Source: Daldinia sp. FL1419
Taxonomy: Eukaryota; Ascomycota; Sordariomycetes; Xylariales; Hypoxylaceae
Length of the DNA: 64,000 bases
Direction: 5' to 3'
NCBI GenBank assembly: GCA_025201765.1
Contig: MU623446.1
Span: 62,001-126,000, forward strand
A program made the translations under genes and the position numbers. Each line of letters begins with the position of its first letter. Position 1 is the first letter of the stretch. Shown in pieces: positions 48,481 through 60,548 of the stretch. The notes below the pieces were generated by a model that saw only the letters and a program-made list of their open reading frames with translations, did not search any database and had not been told where the DNA came from.

Positions 48481-49735
48481 CTACAGCTTGAAAATTACCT
48501 TTTGCCCTTGCATCTTATCGAATAGGTCATATCCAGATACGGCCATAGAAAGGGGCATAATTTTCTCGAACATGAACCTGTCCGGGATTAACTCAAGCCT
48601 ATAATTGGTTGTCTAAGACTTTGCGCCACAGGGTAGTCGACTCACCCAAACCCATACTGGTTCCTCGCCAGGACGCTGAGTGCCTCGCCGAATATTGAGC
48701 GGATTGGGTATCTTCCCATCTGTATCCTCACGTTTTACTGCGCCAGCGTCAGTTATGGGTATGTTAAGACGTAGGTCAAGATACTACATACTTATATCCT
48801 TCAGTGCCACTAAATGGGACCTAAACAAATTGTTGAGTCGGAAGTACGCAGACAAGGACACCTTGAGGACTACTTCACCTCTGCATTGTGGACGCCTATA
48901 CTGCTTATGAAACCGAAAGGTCTTAGAACGTCAAATGCCATCCTTACGGCCGGGTTTAGGCCAACTACTTCAATAACTGCATCTGCCCCTCGGCCATCTG
49001 TAGCTTCTTTTATTCGAGAGAACATGGCTGACCTATCCTTCGCAAAGTCAAGGGGCCCTGCGCCTAGACTCTTTGCGAGTTCGAGACGACTGTCGATGCT
49101 GTCAATAGCAAAGAGATGTTTTGGCTTATACTCCAACGCCGAGGCAATGGCGCACAGCCCTACCGGCCCGCAACCGGTAACTACCACTGTGGCTTCGGAC
49201 GGATCCTGCGAGCTGAGGCTATTGAAGGCGCCTCAAGCGCCAAAGAAGCCTGTCGGAAATATATCTGCCATAAGTACTAACGCGTTATCGTCTATCTCAG
49301 GCGGCGCCTTCATGACTGTGCCGTCTGCAAGGGGTACACGCACATAGTCCGCTTGAGCGCCATCCAGCTTTTCCGAGCCAAACAGTAAAAAAAAAATTCA
49401 TGCTACAGGACAGGTCAATGGATTATTCAAACCACATGCGGGGCACAACCTAACCTGCCAGGACACAGTGAAAGGAGATACTACCATATCGCCAATCTTG
49501 ATAGATTTGACCTCTGAACGTAAGAAGCTCACTAGGTTAAGGGGATTGGGGATTTCTCAATTAGCTATGGACAGAAGAAGCGCGAGGCTACATAATACGC
49601 GCGATCCACAGAGAGAGGCTTTTATACTTCTACACCTTGTCCCGCACCTTCGATTTCTTCGTACCCGCACCGATTGTAAGGGGCAATTCCATAGTGATAC
49701 GTTTGAATAGCGAGATGATTTCGATATATGTCAAT
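48481..49735 (-). pseudogene. Decayed zinc-dependent alcohol dehydrogenase (MDR superfamily)
   Basis: Minus-strand pieces in family order are recognisable: DIYRNHLAIQTYHYG near the catalytic-zinc end, KIGDMVVSPFTVS, a CPAC structural-zinc remnant, LDGAQADYVRVPLADGTVMKAPPEIDDNALVLMADIFPTGFF (broken here for length), the Rossmann segment VVVTGCGPVGLCAIASALEYKP with DSIDSRLELAKSLGA, then GADAVIEVVG and the C-terminal MPLSMAVSGYDLFDKMQGQKVIF. Damage: an in-frame TGA at 49235-49233, a one-base deletion near 48732-48737, and a scrambled structural-zinc loop beside a T-rich run near 49390. Some introns still look intact (for example GTGAGT...TTATAG before LELIPDRF), so decay is fairly recent. The family normally oxidises alcohols with NAD(P) and two zinc ions. 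This copy cannot make a whole enzyme as read. Confidence 0.85.
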
Positions 49736-51860
49736 TTCGGGCTTTCGACCTCCGTCTAGTACGAATATTCATTTACCTCTCGACTCGTTACTTTTGATGC
49801 TTACTCGTTGGTGTTCAGTCGGTTCCTCGGCTTACTTACGACACTACAATGTCACTAATTCATCAGTCACCTAAAGAGAATGCGGAGGGAGGTCGTACTA
49901 TGTCGAGTGGGGTAATCCTAGTAGTATATTCTAGTATATCTTCACAAACACTAATAATTTCGCTCTATTTCCAATTACCAACTCGGCGTTTCTAAGTTAA
50001 ATCCCTAACAATACATATCTTATATCGAAAACTAACGGTTGATATCCATAGGCACCCTAGAATTTCTCTACACTGAAAGTCAAGTTCGTAGTTCAACACC
50101 GATGCTCTTGGGCACTGTGCGAAAATTCAAGGGGTTTTTTTTTTTTTTCAAGTCCAGGAGCCAGTATATTCAAACAAATACGGGCACCGTCTAACACAAT
50201 ACACAGACTTTCCAATCCGTCCTCTATAACGCAATAAATGCAATAGGCTGTTTATTACCGCGGCTTAAATTAACCAACGTAAAAGGGCTTGGGAACACCC
50301 GATTAGTAGTCCCGATGAGTAACACGATCGTGTGCGAAACACTTTACCAAGATCTAATTACAATGACTAACATAAGAGCATGCGGCCTGTCTCTTATAGT
50401 CTACGCCTAAGTGGACAGTATGGCCCCAAAAACATGAATAGAGATATGACGGTGTCCTGCGGTGCAATATGGCGCCGCCAACAAACATCTCCACGTGTAA
50501 GTGTCCGAGGCGTGTGCTATCATCTACCATGCCTACCTACGTTATCTCGCCTCGAGTTATTTTATCTAAAACCGTGTGGCGCCTCGCGTTCTTTCTTGTT
50601 CTACATTCATAAACTACCGGAGTTGTTCTCCTCTCGAGGCTTAGTTGGACAAGCAGGACAAGGCGCCGGACGCCAGGCTCCGAAGAAACTCGTACCATAT
50701 CAGAGCCCTACTTCCCTATCACTTATGCACTGTGGGTGCGATATTCGCGGGGCGCCACTATCGTGCAGAATGGTCAAGCTGCTGATTACATGGAGCCTGA
50801 AAGCATGTAACCTACATATATCCTTATCCGCTTGTTGGCGTGCCTACCTAAGGCAGGTAGGTAGTCAACCGTTTCAAGTGGTTGGTCGGCTCGAGGGTTA
50901 TACAGGTTCGGTCCTACCCTTTTGTATCAATTTAATTGGACGTATCGGAGACATGTGTTAGTTAAGTGCGGCTCATAGGAGGCTCAGCGAGGAGGCGCCC
51001 AATGCAGGTCAACCGAAGCGGCTGAATAAAAGCTTCAAGGAATCCGAAGCAAGGTTCTTCCATGCCGCTCTCGACGACGGAGGGCGTACAAAGAAGGCCA
51101 CAGATACAGGATACGGAGAAGATGAATTACCTAGTTGGTGATCCGACATGACGATGGTGGTTTGTCTTTAGAGACATGATCTGAAGTAACCAATCGCGAC
51201 GCTTGGGTATTAACAAGGCGTCATCTCGTACGCTGAGCCGCCCGCCTGGCTAGACACCGCCTCATTTAATTGCGCGTACTACTCTGCCTACCTACCTAAG
51301 GTATACCTAATGTAGGTACGCTATACGTATTATACATGCATATACATATTTTATAGACCAACTATCACACGCACCATGGCGTTAGTCATGGTGTTGGTCT
51401 TGGAGTAAGTCGTGATGAGAGAGCTTTTTAAATGGAGCAGTTAATGCAAACTGCCAGGAGGCATGCAAAAGAGGGTGGTTTTGGGGTCCGCAGACTCTGC
51501 ACCAGCAACGTTACCTATTGACGGTAATGGATCACCACATGAATCAGCCAGCCGCGGGCGCCGTAGGGAAAATAGCTCTCTTTTCCTCTCTTTCTTCTGG
51601 GTCGTGCAGGTCATAGGCTTAATGGGCAACCAGTCACGACCGTTGTGAGGTCCAATTGCATACATACCATACCCGTTAGAAGTTGAGCATGAGTATGGGT
51701 GATCTTCGTCCCTACCTACCGGCCCTAGGCCGGAACTATTTGCGATGATATTGGAGAAAAGGCTCATCCGCGAGGGTCCGTGAGAAAGAGAGACGCATGA
51801 ATATACATCCTGGCTCGGAGCTGCGGGGGGGGGGATGGGGTGATGAAATGCTAATGCTAT

Positions 51861-51866
51861 AGAGAG

Positions 51867-51900
<34 letters not shown>
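51861..51900. repeat. (AG)n(AT)n microsatellite
   Basis: An AGAGAGAG run passes directly into about fourteen AT units. Confidence 0.9.
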
Positions 51901-51901
<1 letters not shown>

Positions 51902-53097
51902 TTGGCATGATTCTTGGCTAAGTAGTATAGGAAACGAGTAGAAGTTGTAAGCTTGTATGTAATAGATAGATGGCCAAGATGAAACAAGAGAAGAGGAGTC
52001 TGGTGAAGCCTTAATAACCGTCATACCAAGTCCTCTTCCACGCGGGCGTATGGGCTGTAATGGACTTGGCCAGAGTCTATACATGCCTACCTACGTAGGT
52101 CAGACACACTGCGGCCTCTCAATAATATGACTAGGTTATGTGACTACATATACCTGACGTATATACGGCGTAGTACATGGATGAGGGCATTTATCATGCA
52201 GGTGAGTTGACCGTGTGAGGCATCTAATTTGCTGGCGACGACATGGAGTAGTAGGGTTTATTATAGTGTGAAAGTGTGTGAGAGTGTGTGAGCGTGCGAA
52301 TGCTATGTAGGTATGTTATGTATGTGGTACGGGACTCCATCTACTCCATCTTCCCTCCTTCAAGTATGTTTCCCCCCCCACAAAAGTATCTCTATCTCTC
52401 ACCCATACGGGGGGATCCTCTCGGAGCGGATTACCTTCCAGTCCTCCCACAGCCAATCCTTCGGCATCTAGTCGAATAGGTAGACCGCAGACTATTTTCG
52501 TCATCATGGGTTTGTTTCTTTTATCCCCCATTTTTCTAGGAGCTATTGGACAGTTTCACCAAGGTATTCTATATGCTAATGTATATGTATATACCTACCT
52601 AGGTATGTATGTGTGCCCGGAATTGCGGCCCACTCGTCATCAGTTTTGTTTTCGAGCTGAGGCGAGCGTCGGGCTAACGAGAAAGAGTGAGAGTAAGAGA
52701 GCAAATCGAATTCCCTTTTTCCCTTTTTCCCTTTTACTCCTCATCCTCTTCTCGTCGCTCGTGCGTGCCGCGGGCACACCTTTTCGGGCAAGTAGTCTAA
52801 GATCGATTTCCAAGAGGCCTCCCATGCTTGCCCGTGTCCCCACAGAGCGAACAGAGACCCTGCAACAACTCCTCTTTCCGTTACCGGGATCGCGACCCAA
52901 GATTTAAAATAAGTGACGCATTTTTTACCGTCTACCGAGTCGACGTCCAAAAAAAGGTCTCTTGTCTCGGTGATATTTCTGTTACAAAGAAATAGGGCCG
53001 TTTTTTACTAGTAATTCTTAAGCAAGAGAGAAAAAAAATTATGCAACCCAGAGGTCGCAAGCGTGCCTGATCCATAACCCTTGTTAGCGAAAGAAAG

Positions 53098-53188
<91 letters not shown>
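53098..53188. repeat. Twin poly-A tracts
   Basis: Runs of 37 A (53098-53134) and 47 A (53142-53188) are separated by TATTTGT. Both lengths are prone to sequencing or assembly error. Confidence 0.85.
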
Positions 53189-53191
<3 letters not shown>

Positions 53192-53739
53192 ATGTGCTAA
53201 CAAGAACTAATAAGACCGCTTCAATAATACCCTTTTCCGCAGGCATCCATGCATCCAGAGGGCTGCCGGGTCTTGCGGTCAGCGGCTTGCAGATGCGGCT
53301 GTATCATCGTGCGATATGTATGTACGTAGGTGAGGTCCAATGTAATGGACGTATGTATGTAGGTCTACATGATATACCTACCTACATATACATACCTACA
53401 TTACACACTATCAAGGTCCACGTCACAATGCTGGGCCAGACAGGCTAGACCCTTTTACCTCCATGCTGCCCATGCGTCCGTCCTGGGTGGCTTTTGCTAT
53501 CGTGCTACCGAATCTTTTCCAATCCCACGCTTTCTTGCGTGGGCGGCACGTTGTTAGGGACAAATAGGTGCGTTCTTTTGGGCACATTGGTCCCATAATC
53601 GTCAAATCCAGACTCGGAAGCTGAAAGCACATCCCCCATTTAGTTTCGTTCGTTGTGACTTTCTACTATGTGCCCTACTATATAATATCCTATTAAATAT
53701 ATGTATGTAATATGTTAGTTACTATGTAATAACTATGTA

Positions 53740-53774
53740 ATGTATGTATGTATGTATGTATGTATGTTTGTTTG
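53740..53774. repeat. ATGT tetranucleotide microsatellite
   Basis: About seven ATGT units ending in TTTG variants. Shorter ATGTA pieces precede it from 53700. Confidence 0.85.
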
Positions 53775-54801
53775 TCCTAGCGTTTTCCAGTTTCCAGCTC
53801 CCGTGGGAATTCACCCTTCCCATCCACCCCCTTCCCTTTGGGCCCTTGGGCAACTCTTTTTCTCAGCTGTCTCCCCATGTTTTGTATTTCTACAATGTAT
53901 CACAATACAATAGGGTATGTGGTATCTTGAGGAATTATCTTTGGGTTGAATTTGAAACCATTTAGTTTCCCACAGATCCGGTTGTGCCGCATTCTTGCAC
54001 ATAATATATACATAATATATGTAGAGGGCATATGCGAAGCAACCCCGCCTCATCCTAGATCGAAGCCGCCCTGTATCCGTACGAAGATAGTCACTGAGCT
54101 CACCTTCGCGCGTATTTGAGTGGATAGCCAAGAGGCACAGAGCGCAAACGGTCCTTAGATTCGCAAAACCCACCTCGTAGATAGTGTGTCATAAGAATTC
54201 TCGCCACGGTTGCTTGCACTGACCGTGAAGGTGGCTGAGCAGCGAGATTACGGCAGCCGAGCAGATTCACGTCTGTGAATATGTAGAATGTGGATATGTA
54301 GAATGCAGCACATGTTGCATCTTTCTCTCCTCTCATACCCCCTTTCCTTCCTCTTCTCTATGGTCCTTTGGACTCGCTACCATTACTCCTCTACTCTGCT
54401 AAGGCCTCTTTCTCGGACCACTACCATGCTACTATCCTATGGAAGTTGTGATATATGACGTCCGAGCAACGTCTGAATGGAAAAGGGTATTGGTAGTTCC
54501 CACTGATATACGGCCATACGGCCATACGGCCCCTCCCAGTAATCAATATTGGATCGTTATCTGGATCGCCGCATGTTTCCAATACCACCTGCTACATAAT
54601 AACATGGTTAGAGAGCGCCTGTAGCTTGTTTGATCGGTGCCTTTATCCCCGCAAAAAGCCGGCCTAGATATTCTAGTTCCGTCTGACACACCCGACTCGA
54701 CATCAAAAATTCCCACTCTATTCGTACCTTTATCCAGTTGGACGCATCTCTCGCCGATCAAATCCGTCGCGCTACTGCTCGTTCGCCGATTTTACTGTCG
54801 T

Positions 54802-54871
54802 CTGACTGACTGACTGACTGACTGACTGACTGACTGACTGACTGACTGACTGACTGACTACTGACTGACTG
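54802..54871. repeat. CTGA tetranucleotide microsatellite
   Basis: About seventeen CTGA units, with one interruption near 54859. Confidence 0.92.
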
Positions 54872-55095
54872 GACTTGATATACATATTCACAAGACAAGT
54901 ACAAAACAAACATTATCTGCATAGAATAGTGATAGCGGTAAAAACTTTAACTCTTGAGCGAATTTAGAGGGTATTATAAATTCGTATAGGCATTCATATA
55001 GAATATCCGAGAGAAAGAGAGGGGGACAAACGGATATTCCCATCGCTGGATTGCTGCAGTGTGCAGTGGGATCTTTGTGAATGTCACAATCGTAT

Positions 55096-55122
55096 TGCTG
55101 CTGCTGCTGCTGCTGCTGCTGG
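55096..55122. repeat. CTG trinucleotide microsatellite
   Basis: About eight CTG units on the + strand. No gene is supported around it, so it is not called as a poly-Gln or poly-Leu coding tract. Confidence 0.85.
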
Positions 55123-57533
55123 GCTCTTTTTGGGACCTTTGGGCTTTGGCTTTTGAGAGGACGGTTAGCTGCCGAGGCTGCCGCACCGAAGCAGGATCGA
55201 AAAGCCGGGGTCTTGATGAGGCTTTGGAAATCGCTAAGCACTAAAAAAGCCGCTAACACGGGCGGAAACGGGGATAGCCCAGTTAGGGCGGCAGGTACAA
55301 GATTGGAGTACGCGGATACGTTGACACACTGGTACGTGAGTACAAGAGGACGGATACGAAGGTACTTTGTGCATTATCTTAGGTACCTACTCAGGTACCT
55401 ACCTCGTGCAACCTGCGCGGTAAGTGACCTTTCTTTTCCTTGGGACCTTGGGACCTACCTACCTGCCATCAGGTCTAGAGGTACGTACTAAGGTAGTTCT
55501 TGGATCACCCACTCGCAGCCGCATTCTTCGCCGCAAGCCTCTTCCTTCTTGGTCCGTTCAACCTCTCATCATCAGTGGGACCCATTCGTACTACATCCCC
55601 AGACTTATCCTTCAATTGGGCTCTTAAGACACGGAAACCTTGAAGAAGGCGTGCCTTTTCTTATGGCTACTCCTTTTTATATTAAGAGGTATAAATGCTA
55701 TATTCATTTGTATTTCAATTGCTGTATATTTTGTATATTTTGTATACCTTGTTGTAATTTTATATGACTACCTAGTTAACTACCTACCTATAGTTATAAC
55801 TATGTACTTCTCTAACTTAGGTCTAGGTCAATGCCTCACCACATTGGCGTATTCCGCTTTCCAAAAAAAAAAAAAAAAAAGTGCCTACTACCTACCTACC
55901 TATCTACATATATACCTTCTGCCTACTACATAATTATGTATCTCCCGCTTCTCTCTTTCCCTAAACCCTTGTAACATAACATAGGTTAGCTTGGTAGCTT
56001 CGCATTGATCGTTTCCTTTTCCCTTTTTTCCTTTTAGGTCTAACCTCTCACACCTCGTCTCTTTTTATTTTTTTACTTCCCGCTTCCCAAGGGTTCCCCA
56101 CCATCCATCAAGCCCCCCCCCCCAGAAGCGACATGACGGAAGAGACATCGTTTCTGACCTGAATTTTCCTGTCAGGATCCCTTCTGGATTCTAATACCCC
56201 TGCAACCTCATCCAAGCAGAAAGCTTATAAAACCCCCGGTTTTATTAAATGCGGGTTTTGCCTTTCGGACCTGCCTATCACACGACGCAATCTGGCAATT
56301 TGGACTGATCCGATCCCATCGGGTTACCAGCGCCAAATCCAAGGACACGACCTGCTTGTCTACCTACCAGCCTACCCAGCCAACTTAAACTACCTACCTA
56401 TCTACCTACTGTAGTTCCGTACCATCTAGCTCGTACCCAGCCAAGGCCTAAAGAGCTAAGGGCCCTTTGCCTAGCCTAGGTTCTCTACCTGCGTGCGTTG
56501 CGTCTCATCAACCAATAAGCTGCTAAAGGACCATCAACCCCATCCCACCTAGGCATTTCCCTACCTAGGTAACGGTTAGTAATTATTGTACCGTACCCAG
56601 TGGAAACATAAACCTAGGCCAACCCTAGACAACCTAAATATCCTGGTCATTCTGGGACATCCTGGACAAGACCCAGATAGAAAAGCCAGAGCGAAAAGAG
56701 AGGGAAAAAAAAAAGGCGGCTCCGCAGCATCTCTCCCCCGCCTTACATTATTTGCGCCAAACCTTACCCGACCTGACTTGACCTGCCTTACCACGACGTT
56801 ACCTACGCAGCACTACCGTACCACTCCAATCTGAAGTCGAATCTTCGAAGGTCACGAGGATATACTGGTTTGAGTCCTTGGCAGCAACTTCAAATCCACA
56901 TTGCAAGCTAGTCTCCGTGTTCCCATCCCTTCCCCCCCATCCCCATAACCATCTCCATCCAGGACAGGACATACTTGCCGTTATACCCACCACTTGTCAC
57001 CGTACTTGTATCTATTTTCTATTGTCTAACCTGAATCTATCATTAACCGCATCCTTCTCCAAAGGTTTGATTCTAACCGAACCCTCCCCTTCTTTATTCT
57101 CTAACTCCCCCCTTGCCTCTTTTTTTTTTTTCTATTTTCTTTTTTTTTCTCTCTCTTTTTTTCCCTCCTTCGGCTCTCTGCCAATCCGCGCATTCTGGCC
57201 AAGGAAACTGGGTTGGTGGTTTCTTAGCTGGATAGCGCGCGCAACCACCCCGTATTTTAGCGATAGGGTCCAAGTACCCACCAATCCGCGTGCGGCTCGT
57301 TGCGGCGGACAAGACCAGTGCGCGGTGTTACTCTACTCACGGTCGAGCCCGCCTGTCCAGTCGACTTGGTAGACCGGTGTGCGCCTGAATAACATTTCAC
57401 GACTTCGCAACTTTACTTTTATGCGAATGGGAGGGTAACCGCGATTTGGAACAGTGTTGAATCACGTTAGCGCAATTTGAACCGAAATTTCTACGAGATA
57501 ACTGGCTATCTTTATTATTATTTTGGTTTTCTG

Positions 57534-57565
57534 ATGATGATTTGAGTCGCCCAATGCGTGAGTAA
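57534..57565 (+). promoter_or_regulatory. Two minimal upstream ORFs before the C2H2 gene
   Basis: ATG ATG ATT TGA (57534-57545) and ATG CGT GAG TAA (57554-57565) lie just before the main ATG at 57576. The second ends only 10 bases before it. If the transcript starts upstream, ribosomes would meet these first, so they may lower or regulate translation. Transcript start is unknown. Confidence 0.5.
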
Positions 57566-57575
57566 CGGCCACTCT

Positions 57576-59249
57576 ATGCCCACGAGTGAAAGCATGACTG
57601 CGACCGTCGATTCGACCTTCGCTCACGACCCTCCAGCTAGCGACGTGTACGATCCGGATGACGTTTTACCTCAGAACAGTCCCTTGATGAAGGCTTACCG
57701 CCCCAAACTCGAACCCTCGCCCTCCCCACCGGCGGTATCTATTCCTAAAGTTAGTCTCTCTTCTAGCTCGGGTCGGATATCTTCTAATCGACGGCAAAAG
57801 GTTCGTCCGAGCCTCGGCGATGCGGTGCTGATCCATTACCTCGACGGCGGAAAAAGACCAGAAATCGTCGCCGAGGCATGGTCGCGCCCGCTCGCTCATT
57901 CAGAGGAGGACGACGACGGACATAGCAAAGGGGACACGGAAGAATCGGTCGATGGCGACGAGGAGGATACTAGAAGCCACGAGATGTCCCCAGGTCCCAC
58001 ACATCACCGCGGTTTTCGTGCGGCCGAGTCGGTATCAAAATCGATAGATCTGCAATTTCTCGCGACAAACGCGCTCGCCGCTGCCAAGGCGGCGTCGAAC
58101 GTAGTAGATACGGATGATTCGCAAATAGCTGATGAGGATTCTAGAGTTGCGCAAAGAGCGACGCCGGCTCAAAGCTTCAGGACTGATGGCGCGCGAGATG
58201 ATATCGCGATGAAAGATGCAAATAGGCCGGTTCTCCAGGCGCCTATTTCACCTTATGCATCTCAGGGTCCGCAAGAGATGTATTCCCCTCGTAATTATCC
58301 TCCAAATCAGGTCTTGATGCATCCAAATAATGTCCGATCACCTCCTGGTTTAAATACCCCTACCGATCGTGGGGAGTTGCCTCCAATCCAGGAAGTATCC
58401 CCGAAATCCGACTCAACTAACCATGATCCGCTGCCCTCGATACGGTCTACACTGCTGGATCAGTTTACGGGTCCTCCAAAGGAACTGGCTATGCGCAACG
58501 GACCGCAGTATCCCCATTCTCCTCCAGGTGGCCCACCACGCATCGGCGGACTCCCAGGAACCCACACGTCACCCCCGGTTTCCCCTAATGATTCGTTTCG
58601 GCCAAGCATGCCCTCTCCGGCTCATACTATTCCTAGTATGAGTCCTTACTTCTACCCGGCCGGCAATAGCACAAATCATCACCGACCTGGCCAGGATTAT
58701 AGTAGTGGTAGTAATGCGGGTACTCCAGGCGGTAGTGGCGGCGATACTTCGACACCTGCGACTTCCATCACGGAACGGATGAGTATCGATAATATGACAA
58801 ATCCTGCTGTTGGCGCATTCATTTGTACCGTACAAGGCTGTACTGCGCCCCCGTTCCAGACACAGTATCTGCTCAACTCACACGCAAACGTGCACTCTTC
58901 TGCTCGTCCACATTATTGCTCCGTCAAGGGATGCCCTCGGAGCGAAGGTGGGAAAGGCTTCAAGCGTAAGAATGAGATGATCCGTCATGGCCTCGTCCAT
59001 GATTCGCCTGGGTACGTGTGCCCATTCTGTCCAGACAGAGAGCACAAGTATCCCAGGCCGGATAATCTACAAAGGTAAGATATTTCTTCAGGACTGCCGA
59101 GAGTAAATTAAGTGGGTTTTAATCGTAGAACTAGGCACGTACGGGTACACCACGTCGACAAGGATAAGGATGACCCAGCTCTTCGCGATGTGCTTTCGCA
59201 GCGCCCAGACGGACCTAACAGAGGACGGAGACGTCGCGGCGGCCCATGA
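57576..59249 (+). CDS. C2H2 zinc-finger transcription factor
   Basis: Two exons, 57576-59074 and 59129-59249, give 539 residues. The intron is GTAAGA...CGTAG and interrupts the third finger. The first 410 residues are disordered, rich in Pro, Ser and acids. Three fingers follow at about 415-510: CTVQGCTAPPFQTQ with H-X3-H, CSVKGCPRSEGGKGFKRKNE with an H-X4-H end, and CPFCPDREHKYPRPDNLQR joined to TRHVRVHH. The tail NRGRRRRGGP is basic. It should act in the nucleus on DNA. Targets are unknown and I do not match it to a named regulator. The frame is also open upstream to a GTG at 57558, but the first ATG is 57576. A one-base-different frame carries the small uORF. The gene runs toward PalB, tail-to-tail. 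Confidence 0.88.
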
Positions 59250-60548
59250 AGATCTTGGAGGAGCGGGGTAACGAGAAAAAAACACGAGGAACGCGAGGAA
59301 TGAATGCTTCTGACGACACGATATATTGCCATTCTATTTTAGATGTACATATGGAGCAGATGATATCCCGGATGGCGGCTGGTTCTAAAGCTTTGGACGC
59401 CGGTTGTCGCGTCGTCAATACTTGGTTGAGGGACGGGGGACTTCTACGGATCATACCTCGACCAAACGGGAGGGAGTTGGCGTTCTGGGCGTAGCCAATT
59501 ATACCACACAGGGGAGCGCTTATTGATGGGCTTGTTTTCCTTTGCTTTTTTTATTTTTTATTTTTTATTTTTTTATGTTTGCAACCACTTTATTCTACGT
59601 ACACTACATCATGCACCTACTCATTCGCTTATTTATTCCCCCTTTCTCCCTCACCACCGCATGCATTATTCGAAGGCCCAGGGCGGCTTGGAAGCGAGGT
59701 AACCTTGATGCGACGATGTTTGGTCGAGGGGTGTTCCGCACCATAGGTACAGCCATATGTACGCAAAATATGTAGCTAACGGACTGAGCTACTTAGTCCA
59801 AAGAAAAAAAACCAGCTAACCAGTGTTTTCTCGTCTCGCTCACCACGTCCGTGTGCATGTTCAGACCTGGAGGGGTATGATTGTGTAGCGGGAGGTACTG
59901 CGCATGTACCTACACTGTCTACGTGCTATTACAAAGGGCCTGCTGGTCGACGAGCTAGCAGCTATAATATTTTCGGAGACACAGAAACGATACACAACCA
60001 CCTAGCCATATATACCCGTTTACCGAGAGACCGCAAAATACAAGTCACGAATTATCTACATTCGCGATATTATAGCCTTACGCGGAGATTAGGATAGACG
60101 AAGAGAGTAAACAATAAGAGTAAAAATTTAAATAGCCTTTCTCCTTGGCTTCTAGTTAGAGCACCAATGAACTAGACCCAATATACTAGGTAGCTAGCCA
60201 TCCAGTTATAACCCCTAATAAGCGTGCGCGTGTAGCTAATCAGATGTATACGTGAGGTGCCCTCAGCAAACCCCTATTCCTTCAATCCCGCGTTCCTACA
60301 TACCGCCACGCCAGTCTCTCCGTTTCTAGTGTATTTCCTCGATACGGCGTTTCCTACATAGTATACCTATCTAGGTAGGTAGCCATATATCATATATCCG
60401 TCATGTCCTTCAAATCGCTTACTACGCCATTCCCCCCTATCCGTTCTCATTCTCCCTTTCTGGGTTATGCGTGTAGGCGCTTAAGCATCTATATTTCTGT
60501 CCGAGTAGAAGCCCATCTCAGATAGGTAATCATCATCACGTTATCGAA
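59250..60548. other. Intergenic region between convergent C2H2 and PalB genes
   Basis: Likely 3' ends of both genes. T-rich (TTTTTTA)n-like DNA lies at 59545-59580, and CTAGGTAGGTAG strings near 60187 and 60370. An 82-codon frame at 59246-59494 has no family features. Confidence 0.55.

Larger units (their letters stand above)
49736..57575. other. Gene-poor, repeat-rich region and leader of the C2H2 gene
   Basis: No gene is supported over nearly 8 kb. It carries microsatellites (listed separately), poly-A tracts and many CCTACCTA/GGTAGGTA strings (51290, 52590, 53380, 55382-55405, 56395, 56545-56570). A 193-codon ATG frame at 50380-50961 includes such intergenic strings and has no family features. 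From about 55.9 kb the + strand is pyrimidine-rich (notably 57060-57180), consistent with a long promoter and 5' leader for the zinc-finger gene. Confidence 0.55.

Noticed and set aside
50380..50961. 193-codon ATG-started open frame on the + strand
   Set aside because: It runs through CCTACCTA-type intergenic strings, shows no domain, helix pattern or splice continuation, and lies in the repeat-rich desert.
54888..55491. Open frames containing the CTG repeat as poly-Gln or poly-Cys
   Set aside because: The repeat is open in every phase. The flanks show no protein-like pattern or splice structure.
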